A DNA stretch of 27,282 nucleotides, taken from the NCBI GenBank assembly GCA_001579985.1, contig LRSR01012681.1, forward strand, positions 4,281 through 31,562, read 5' to 3'. Numbering within the stretch: the stretch's first letter is position 1; each line of letters opens with the position of its first letter. Both the position numbers and the translations under genes were made by a program. Of this stretch, positions 10,257 through 18,343 are shown in pieces. The stretch is from Hypsibius dujardini. Taxonomy: Eukaryota; Tardigrada; Eutardigrada; Parachela; Hypsibiidae. Under the pieces are notes generated by a model. The model did not search any database. It was not told where the DNA came from and saw nothing but the letters and a program-made list of their open reading frames with translations.

Positions 10257-10707
10257 CTGTCTAACTCAACCGGAATGATCTCCAAGATCTGATTGAACTC
10301 ACTGTCCATCGACTGCAGTTCTGTGTTGAGCTCCTCTTTCACGTTGGTCAGTTCGTCGAGGTCCACCAAGTCCGTCGACGTGATCTGGGTAGCTTGAGTG
10401 ATTAACAGGCAACGTTTTCGTTGGCCGTCGCGACGGAGTGATGGCGTGTGTCAAAGCCAAACTGTTAGCTGCGAAACTTGTTGACGCAAGCCTGGAGGTC
10501 CTCCTCCTGGGTGAGGATATTGTGGAGACGGGTCTCGGGTGAAACATTGTCCGAAATGAGCGCGAAGTTGATGGAAATTACGGTTGGATAGAGGAGCTCT
10601 TCCAGGCGAAGTGGGTCGATGAAGATTCCACAATTAGCGTTCAGGTCGGCCATTATTGTAGATTTTGAGATCAGATTTTAAGGCAACGGTCAGCGAAGTA
10701 CCTCGCA

Positions 10708-10840
10708 TGTGTGTGTGTGTGTCTCTCTTTCTCTGTGTGTCTGTGTGTCTGTGTGTCTGTCTGTCTGTCTGTGTCTGTGTGTCTGTGTGTCTGTGTGTCT
10801 GTCTGTGTCTGTGTGTCTGTGTCTGTATCTGTTTCTATGT
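10708..10840 (+). repeat. TGTGTGTCTG microsatellite
   Basis: Runs of TGTGTG pass into TGTGTCTG and TCTG units. They lie just upstream of the start of the minus-strand coiled-coil gene, whose promoter would be in or near this interval. On that gene's strand the repeat reads CAGACACA. Confidence 0.85.
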
Positions 10841-11180
10841 CTGTCTCCATTTGTCTAACAGACTATTAATGCACTTGCAGTTTGACGGTTGCTATGATTG
10901 AGCGAGCTGGGGGCTGCGGCATCAATCAAAATCAGTTGACCCACCGAGAAGCGATGCCTTTGTTACTTCTTAGTTTGCACATTTTCAATTTATTGCTGAT
11001 TAGCCTACCGGTAGCAACCTGTCCCTCGGAATATCCAGCAAGTTTTTCACTTCTTCCGGAATTGTTGTTCGAACGATTTCCCATGAAAAATTTTTATATG
11101 ATGTTTTCATTATTGAAAATGTAGGAATTAAATAATTTTGTGTTTTGTTTAACTTTTTTGGATTAGCTCCTCTTTTATTA

Positions 11181-11474
11181 TTAAATTATTTCCAGTTCGG
11201 CAGCGATATCTGATAGGTTGAAATCCGATGATGAAGCAGGTTCCTCCAAGTGTAGCAGGCTGATGGAAGGTTGGTAATGACGAAAAGTGCCAATTTTCGT
11301 TTGTTCCACCCTACAGAACAATGAGCTTGCGCCCTTTTCCGACTTGCGCCATCCACCACCGTTTACAGCTTGCCGCATCTGGAAGAAAACTGTTATCAAT
11401 TTCGCCTCGCTAGGGCTGTTGTGCACATATGTGCCCTTGAGAGAGTTGATCCGCCGAACGCAGAAGCGCATCAT
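11181..11474 (-). other. Weak minus-strand open frame, 97 codons, with a poly(A)-like signal after it
   Basis: The frame ends in SDFNLSDIAAELEII and a stop. AATAAA occurs on the minus strand just beyond it (about 11174-11179). It could be the last exon of a gene, but overlapping plus-strand frames (11287-11493 and 11370-11582) look equally plausible and no upstream exon was found. I cannot choose between coding and chance. Confidence 0.2.
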
Positions 11475-11582
11475 ACTAGTTCCGAAACAATGAACTGTCG
11501 CATTTGTCCATTTGTGGACGACAGTGACGCCGGGCTTAACCCTTGCGTCCTTCTCGTCACTGGTTTCTATTCAGAAATGTAG

Positions 11583-12719
11583 AGCGTTTCCCGACCGTAA
11601 GACAAAAAAAGCCAGAGTTACGTGGATACAGATTTGAGCTACAAAGCATAGAAACAAAGCAAGAAGAAATTACAGAATAAGCAAACGTAAAAAGGGAAGA
11701 GAAAAAATAACAAAAAATATTACAAGAATTCTAACAAAATCTACAATTCCTAGTAGTTCTAGTGTTGTTATTGAGGGATGGCGGCCAAACAAATAGCGTA
11801 ACAGGTGGCAGTAACACCAGGTTTCACAAACCGACGGATGATAGACTGAATCCACATAAAAATACTTAGTTTAATTGTGGCTGCAATTTGAAAATACCTT
11901 ACAATGGCAAGCAGGGCATGATGCGAGCAGAAAACATTGTGGTAACGAAGGAGTCATACATGCAACAGTTTCGACATGAGATATGACAAAACATTCTGCC
12001 ATGCCAATATTTGCGAAACAATACATTTTAGAAACAAACATAAACAATTGACGTCTTTCAACACGTCGGATAAAGTACCTAATAATGCATGAATGTTTTT
12101 GCGCAACACAGAAAAACAAAATTGTAGACTCTGAACACCCACAAACCAACAAATCATAACTATGCGATTCTGCAGTTTGCAATACAAATTAAATTAGAAT
12201 TACAAAAGTCACAATGTTAGCGAGAACAATTGATCAGCGTTTTTCTCAAATTATGGATAAGGCGAATGAACTTAATTATTTTCTGAAAAATCGATCGGAA
12301 TAATTGATAAAATTTCTATTTCTGAGTTGGAACACGCTTCCTCTCCAGGTCACCTTAAATTACCTGTTGTTTTTGAACGCAGCGCCGGAACGAGTACCTG
12401 AATCCTGACCTACAGTCTGACTTGCTGATTAATTATTTTGTTGACTTACAATACGTTTTTTCACTGTTACAAGTCCGTTATATTAATTGAATACAGTTCA
12501 TCTGGTGGAGACCTGATCTAGTATTAGAACACGTTTCCTCACAGGCCAAACTCAGACTTGAAGAGGCATCGGATTGGAATAAGTTTACTCACCTTTGCAC
12601 AGATCCTAAACTTAACAAATTAATAATCCGAAATTTCCTTACGCCATTCATGTTATTATGTAATTACCGCAAATTAAAATAGGAAATCAATCACTAATTT
12701 TAGTTGAAATTGGCGCGGG
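11583..12719. other. Intergenic, AT-rich, no gene recognised
   Basis: No convincing frame is present. Two related stretches, GGAACACGCTTCCTCTCCAGG near 12340 split by one base from exactness, and AGAACACGTTTCCTCACAGG near 12525, suggest an old repeat about 190 bases apart. Otherwise I see nothing here. Confidence 0.4.
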
Positions 12720-13330
12720 TTTCATAATTTTCTACATACATACCGCCATTTCGATAGAGAGATTGTTGACTGGCGAAGAAAAAGATAAACACTGTTGATA
12801 TACAGAGGCCGATCCATTTGTTTGTAACCAATTTTCATGAATTCCAAAATAAATACTAAAACTTTTTATGTGAAAACTCAAAATGCGTTCAATATGATGA
12901 CCGCCCTTCTCAATCATCATTTTGACGCGACCAAGCCAAAATTTAAGAGCTCTTTGAATTTAACGCTGGTCAAGCGTGGACCACACTGAAGTCATATCAC
13001 GTTTCAAAACCATGACAATAGTCGGAGGCTTGCTAAACAATTCCCGTTTAAAATTCTGTTCACACAAAAATCCATCAGAGCCCTTTCAGGGCTGTTGCCC
13101 ATCCGATCTCTGCATTTCTCACTTTTGCCTTGCCAGAGTCCGTCGCTTTTGATGGGAGTTTGGATTTGCCGGCTTCTTTCGCTGCATGTTCTCTGATGAC
13201 TTTGTTGACTGCAGATTTGGAAACAGCGATATTCCGTAGAATAATGCATTCACAATTTAATGGCCAAATATTTAAGGGTGTGCAAGATCAAAATGGAGTG
13301 ACGCATTTCCAAAGATAATTTACGAGGCAT
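12720..13330 (-). pseudogene. Truncated Tc1/mariner-type transposase remnant
   Basis: Read on the minus strand from ATG 13330. The first part, MPRKLSLEMRHSILIL, has the form of an N-terminal transposase helix-turn-helix. After a frame break, SKSAVNKVIRE and AAKEAGKSKLPSKAT (about 13235-13128) look like the recognition helix and linker. Further down, LDQR, a stop, then IQRALKFWLGRVKMMI and EKGGHHIERIL (about 12965-12880) match the usual C-terminal pattern, in which an Arg-containing helix is followed by GGHxE. Only about 160 bases separate the two parts, so the DDE catalytic core is missing. Stops and frame changes show it is dead. Terminal repeats were not found. The class is inferred from these motifs. 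Confidence 0.6.
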
Positions 13331-13690
13331 TTTTAACACACACTGCAATCAATAAACTTTTGAAGCACGGCAAACTGGTTTGATCAGCTGTTTATTCATT
13401 GAAATGAATTGCGCAACGTGAGGCGCGCACACACAAAATTCAAAACGTAGCCGGCCACAAAAAATAGATCGGCTTCTGTAAAGTTTACCTAAAAACAAAA
13501 ACAAACCAGTATGATAAAACCAACGAAACATAATGAACATTATTTGATCCATTTCGTTAAAAAATGGCTCTTATAACGCAGTAATTCAACGCAATAATAT
13601 TTATTTGCTACTAATGAAGTGTCATTACGATGATTAGAATCTTGGGTTGGCTATTTGTTTAAACTTGGTTGAATTCTCTTGATTTAGTGA
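13331..13690. other. Intergenic, no gene seen
   Basis: AT-rich sequence between the transposase remnant and the tandem repeat block. It may include the 5' end of the transposon, but I found no inverted partner near 12700. Confidence 0.35.
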
Positions 13691-14430
13691 GAGCTCTGCC
13701 GGCTCATTGATTGTTGTTCTTATTGCGCAATCCTTAACCGTACAGGTTCCTTAACGTTTAAATTACACTTCCCCATGGAGACGGAATTTTATTTGGTTTA
13801 GTTGATTAATGTAAGTTAAATTCAGTCAGTTCAATGAGTTCGGCCGGCTCATTAAGAAGTGGTCTCTATTGCTCAATCCTTGACCAGTAGGATTCTTCCT
13901 GGACACTAATCACGTTTTACTTGGGACTTGCTTAGAAGCTCAGTTGGTTCAGTAAAATGTGTCAATTATTGCGCATTATTTGACCGCTCGGGTCTGAGCT
14001 GGACACTTAACTCATGTTTATTACGGAAATCGGAATAAGATTTGGTTATTCGCTTAGCTGTGGCAAAGTTCAGTTTGTTTAGCGAAGCTTCAGTCGGTTC
14101 AGTAAACTTTTTCAATTATTACGCAATACTTGATTGCTCGGGTTTCAACTAGTCACTTGACTCATGTTTTATTACGGAATTCGAAAACTGAGTTGGTAAC
14201 TTGCTTAGCCGTAGCGGAGTTTAGCTGGTTCAACAGAGGTTCAGTCGATCCAGCAAGCATCCAGCCGGTTCATTGAAATACAGCTTCTATTGCACAATAC
14301 TTGACCGTTAGGATCTCTCCTGGACATAAACTCATGTTTTTCTGCGAAAGTCGGAATCTGAGTTGGTAACATGCTTAGCTGAAGCGGAGTTCATCAGGTT
14401 CAGCGGAGGTTCAGTCGGTTCAGTAAATTT
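13690..14430 (+). repeat. Five-copy degenerate tandem repeat, unit about 100-170 bp
   Basis: The marker ATTGCGCAATCCTTGACCG and variants occurs at 13722, 13868, 13968, 14118 and 14289. Around it the same order recurs: a GGTTCAGT-rich stretch (for example CAGTCGGTTCAGTAAA), the marker, a TCGGGT or AGGAT-like stretch, GGACACTTAACTCATGTTT, TTACGGAA and TTGGTAACTTGCTTAGC. Spacing varies from 100 to 171 bases because of internal deletions and extra GGTTCAG sub-repeats. It looks like a decayed satellite or minisatellite. Confidence 0.7.
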
Positions 14431-14780
14431 TCTGCCCTACCCGTAAATTTTAACCAGTCCGGGCCGTGCCTATTGAATGCCGTTCACCAAATCACCACTG
14501 TAGGGACAAATATACGGAAAAGCACAACTGTACAATCAATCAATCGAGCACAACGAGTAAGCTGTACAAAATCAGTCAATCAGAGGAGAGTAAATCAGAT
14601 TGAACGTTCGATCGAGTGCAGGGCCATACCGAGGGAGGTGGGGCTTAGCTGTCCCTTCAGATTGCGAGCATACGGTAACTTAATTTAAATTTAATAGGTT
14701 GATTAAACAATACTGGTGCCAAGTGAGGAGCCGCGCTTATTTGGGGTGATTTTCAGAATTCGAATGCAATGGCTGCAGCC
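14431..14780. other. Intergenic, no gene recognised
   Basis: A 71-codon open frame lies at 14473-14688 (MNAVHQITTVG), with no recognisable domain. Short CAATCAATC-type repeats occur. Nothing else was seen. Confidence 0.35.
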
Positions 14781-14974
14781 CTCTCAGAATTCAGTTTGAA
14801 ATTGGTTGGCACTAGCAGAACATTTTTTGAAGCCAGGGGGAGGAGCTAGGCGTCATTTCTGGAAAATGTGTCGGAACGTTTTCATTCAGACTTCAAGATG
14901 GCCCAGAACTCAGCCCCCTGATCTCCAAAAATGATTCTGCTGCTAATTGATTTCAAACTGAATTTTGAGTGGGG
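14781..14974. repeat. Foldback MITE-like element with about 70-bp arms
   Basis: The left arm (14781-14850) and the reverse complement of the right arm (14902-14974) share TCAGAATTCAGTTTGAAAT (the right arm reads TCAAAATTCAGTTTGAAAT), then AGCAGAA, ATTTTT-GA, CAGGGGG and GAG-T. A 51-base loop separates them. A single-stranded copy would fold into a long imperfect hairpin. No coding capacity is seen. Confidence 0.65.
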
Positions 14975-15340
14975 TAGTGCAAAAAATCTTTAAATTGAAC
15001 CTTTTCCCAAAACTGAAAGCTTTTACAGTTGTAATCAGAGACAATAGAGTCTTCTTGTGTTTTCTCAACTTCGAAATTCTGCCAAAAAAAAATCTTTCAG
15101 AGCCTGACTGATGAAAAAAGTTTTGAAAATCATATTATTTTAGAAAACAAAGCGGAGTTATTTTGCGTTCCACTTCCACTTCTGAAAATCGTCCCGAGTG
15201 ACCTTACTCCAGTATTTTTGCGAATCTTGACACTCGTCCATCGAGCCTGGACTGTCACCGTGAAAATCCGGATTGGTAACGGTAGTTACAGACAATTATT
15301 TGGCTGTTTTTACAGGGCTTGTTGATGATAGTATAAACAG
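14975..15340. other. Intergenic, no gene recognised
   Basis: I see no gene or clear repeat. A pyrimidine-poor stretch ending GTATAAACAG at 15340 could act as a splice acceptor for the short open piece that follows. Confidence 0.3.
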
Positions 15341-15501
15341 TTGCTGATGAAACCGACCCAGCGAAGATGGTACTACGCCGCCACTATGCTTATGGCATCA
15401 CTGGGGAGGTGTTAATCAAGTTAGCTGCGCTGGTCATGGCTAACGTCGATCCGGTCTTCGAGACCCCGCCGCATCCGTTCCTCTTCCTACCGCCTATCTG
15501 A
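15341..15501 (+). CDS. Possible short exon or gene remnant, function unknown
   Basis: The frame opens after a possible acceptor (ATAAACAG at 15340), reads ADETDPAK, then ATG 15367 and MVLRRHYAYGITGEVLIKLA, a small hydrophobic stretch, a Pro-rich end and a TGA at 15499. From the ATG it is 44 residues. GC content and codon choice look more coding-like than the surroundings. No donor or neighbouring exon was found. It may be a terminal exon, a small protein or a relic. Confidence 0.2.
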
Positions 15502-15784
15502 TTATTCACGGTGTGCTCTCACACATTCTCAATCGTCAAGTTTCGCCTAATTATTTGGACAATTGTTTTACTATTACATTGCACGTAAGTGGCTGTTGGT
15601 ACAGTACCGGTACGAGTCTTCCACCTGTTACAGTTGCCTATTTTTCGACAACATTTGTCTATACCGTCAAATCCACAGACTTGTTAAGGAAAGGGACAAA
15701 CCCTATTCGATCCCATCTGAATGTGTTTTCTTTCCCATTTAGTCCGCGAAGTTTCAACGTGTACATAAAGCTACACTTCATTAC

Positions 15785-16231
15785 TTGCCCGTCTGCTTGT
15801 TCCGGTCTGACTGCATCTGTATTTGTCTGTCTTTGTCTAGATGTTAGTATATCTAGCTGTCTATCTGTCTGTCGGTCTGTCTGCCTGCTTGTTCCTGCTT
15901 GACTATATCTATTTTGTCTGTCTTATGTCTATCTGTCGGTTTATCCATCGAGGGATCTGTGTACTTGTCTGCCACTGCCTGCCTGAATGCATCTTTCTTA
16001 TTTTTGTGCCTGTGTCTGTCGGTCTAGCTCTGTCTCTGTCTGTCTGTTTGCCTGCTCCTGTTTGTCTGCATCTTTGTTCTTTATGTGTGCCTGCCTCTCT
16101 GTCTGCTTCCTGCCTTATTGTATCTTTCCCTATATGTCTGTGTGACTGCGTCCATGTGTCTCTATCTATGTCCGTCTTTCATCTAAATGTCCTGCTTGTC
16201 TCTGCCGGCCGGCTCCTATTTGACTGCATCA

Positions 16232-16265
<34 letters not shown>

Positions 16266-16320
16266 CCTACCTGTCTGTTTGTCTCTGTATTCCTCTGTCT
16301 CTCTGTCTGTCTGTGTCAAC
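15785..16320 (+). repeat. Large degenerate CTGT/CTGC array
   Basis: Dominated by TGTCTGTCTGCCTGC variants, with the purest tract (TGTC units) at about 16237-16265. Divergence between units is high, suggesting age. Long open frames here come from the 4-base period and are not genes. Confidence 0.8.
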
Positions 16321-16954
16321 GAAACGATCGGATGAACGCTCCCAGTGTACGGAGTAAGTTACGTTCTAGTAAGTACGTCCGGCTGACAAGTTCGGCTCTA
16401 CAGATCTGACCGATGACTTTAGAACCGCGGTTTGACTGTCTGCGGAAGCCACGCCTTCCCCTCCCGTGACAAACTCCTTGTTTGCACAATTTGACCACGA
16501 AACATAACACCCTAGAATCAGGGGAGATTGTGGTCACACGAATTCTACCCTGTCTGACCCTACTGTGACTGTGATGCAGACATGGCTAATCGTGAAGTCG
16601 TAGACAAAACAGATATCCCCATCGTCGCCCGGCGCAAAGGTAAACAAATACACGGTGTGGTGGGAGGATAAGAAGCTGCTTACAACCACTCGAGAGTGAT
16701 CCGCCCGTAATCGCTAAATCTCCAAAGTTCCCTCGAGGGTAATGATCGTCTATGGGAGATCGGAAGAGTATCCAATGTCTGATCGTGTATGCCTACCTAC
16801 AGCTGTACCACCGCCACATGTGAATGTATTGCGCGTAGTGGTTGGTCATCGTTCAGTAAACACTAGAAACTTTTTAATGGCCATTCCAGATCGCCGCGAA
16901 ACGCACCGCACGGGAGGATGGGTCCACAAACGACGCCGCGACACTCTTTGCCTA
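16321..16954. other. Unique-looking sequence between two CTGT arrays
   Basis: This about 630-base island contains the short possible first exon at 16582-16639 and an open frame at 16742-17035 (MIVYGRSEEYPMS and onward) that runs into the next array. Neither is firmly supported. Chance matches are possible. Confidence 0.35.
16582..16639 (+). CDS. Possible first coding exon (MANREVVDKTDIPIVARRK), unknown gene
   Basis: ATG lies in a favourable context (GACATGGC). The frame gives 19 residues plus one base and meets a good donor, AAAG then GTAAAC, at 16640. Without splicing, the frame closes ten codons later. No downstream exon was identified. It may also be chance. Confidence 0.2.
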
Positions 16955-17300
16955 TCTATCTCAGTTTGTCTGAATGTCTGGTTTTCAAGTGTCTTGTCCA
17001 GGGCAGACTTCCCATCTCATTTACCGTGTTCATGACCTGAGATGTGAAGGATTGGCCAAGTCAGCCGTGTCTATCTACCTGCCTGCCTGTCAGTTTGTCT
17101 GTCTGTCTGCGTGCCTGCTTCTCTGTCTGTGTATTTGCCTACCTATCTGTCTGTCTTGACCGGTTTTCTTTCTGTGTGACTGTCTGCATATTCTGTATGA
17201 TCAGTCTAGACAGACAGATCTGCCTGTGTGCCCGTTTATCAGTCTGCATTGCATTCGGCACGTCTATCTGCAGGACTGTATGTCTATCTGCCTGTATCAT
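16955..17300 (+). repeat. Second degenerate CTGT/CTGC array
   Basis: Same family as the array at 15785-16320: TGTCTGTCTGCGTGCCTGC-like units, densest at 17060-17160, fading rightwards to about 17680. The two arrays flank a unique island and may be parts of one older array. Confidence 0.7.
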
Positions 17301-17728
17301 TTTGTTAGTTGCTCCGTGAATTTGTCTCAGACATGTCCGACCAGTTATCTCTGCCTTTGAACTCCCTATCTGTCTACAGTGTTTCCTGGTGCTGCTGGTC
17401 TGCCTTTGCCTTCAAATAATTCTGCGTTTCTCTGACCCTTTCTCTCCTCTACGTCATGTCTGTCCGTTCGTCATTGTGTCCTGGGCAGTGCTTTAGACAT
17501 GCCTGTCTTTCAATCCAATCCAGTCATGTCCATGTCTGAAAGTCCAGTCAAATAACCTCTAGACATTCATCTAACTGTCTGTCCGTGGACCTTCAAGCTT
17601 CCCTGCCCGAAAGTCCAGTCACACCACCCTGCAGCTAGTTTGTCCACTGGTCTGTCCACCCGTTCCGCTTGCTTGTCTGCCTGCCGATATCGACTTCCCA
17701 TTCAGACACACACACGCGATATGGTTGG

Positions 17729-17734
17729 TTTATT
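17729..17734 (-). promoter_or_regulatory. Candidate poly(A) signal of the C/EBP-like gene
   Basis: AATAAA reads on the minus strand (CTATAAATAAACC). It lies about 610 bases past the stop codon of the C/EBP-like gene. Between lies A/G-rich plus-strand sequence (pyrimidine-rich on the gene strand) with no coding signal, consistent with a 3' UTR at 17735-18343. Confidence 0.4.
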
Positions 17735-18343
17735 TATAGAAGAAATTAACAAAGTAAGTGATAACAGCGGTGTTTGTGTGTGCGTGTGAATAACCAAAAA
17801 GGGGAGAAGAAAGACCGAGTCCGGCTCACTTTCCGCAATTCAGCCACACCCCGCACCTCACACACCAAAACCAAATTACCCTTAAGAAACATATATATCC
17901 CCCGTCTCGGAACAAAAAAAGAAGGCCGCAATGCGAGAGAGAGAAACCCAAACTAACCCAACTAACACACCAACTTGCGAATTGTAACTAAGAGAAATAA
18001 CACCAGAAAAGAAGATGCCCCCCCCCCAGAAACACAACCGACAGACGAGGCGGCCAACAAAAGCGAAGAGTAAGGCGTCCTCGACGCGCTGAGGATATCT
18101 CTCCTCGAACACACATCCAGAGTTCAACAGAAAGGAGCGAGAGAAAGAGAGAATAACATAACCGATAAGAATAATAAAAAATAAATCCCTTTCGCATCTC
18201 TCTAAAACTTTGGTTATCGCGTTCCACGGACACATGTGGCGCCACCTTCAGTCAGTCAGTCATTCCATTCCAGAAGACGTCCCTGAAACCAGGGGGAAAG
18301 GACGGGTGTGGTTGTGTGTGTGTTTCGGGTTTGTCCAACTGCC

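Larger units (their letters stand above)
7800..10653 (-). pseudogene. Coiled-coil protein gene with several single-base frame breaks; family not identified
   Basis: Minus-strand exons: about 10257-10653, 9795-10044 (or to 9790), 8586-8835, and 8105-8451 continuing to about 7800. The start ATG at 10653 gives MADLNANCGIF. The frame breaks are as follows. In exon 1, near 10487 (after VNKF) and near 10440. In exon 2, a TAG near 9963 is avoided by switching to the frame of TKLNALVEAL and then back near 9923 to DELLMMRLERE. In exon 4, the frame stops at 8105, but adding one A to the AAAA run gives ERKILKSANFINLADL and leads into the 90-residue acidic tail starting MGKAKVDH at 8072. Exons 3 and 4 are clean and read as a heptad-rich coiled coil (KKLAEERTAKGKLKLKVREL; later QRKRDALQSRLEQARRDRV). 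The whole would be about 500 residues, probably a cytoskeletal or structural protein. A Nuf2-like kinetochore protein was considered but not supported. It may be a pseudogene, or a real gene with assembly indels. Confidence 0.55.

Noticed and set aside
7800-10653. Assigning the coiled-coil gene to Nuf2, IFT74/81 or DRC families
   Set aside because: Only general coiled-coil resemblance was seen; no family-specific motif aligned convincingly.
15841-16335. A 164-codon Cys/Leu/Ser-rich open frame
   Set aside because: It is translated CTGT/CTGC repeat, not a gene.
16757-16768. AGATCGGAAGAG, identical to the first 12 bases of a common sequencing adapter
   Set aside because: The following base differs from the adapter and the sequence around it is not adapter-like; most likely coincidence.
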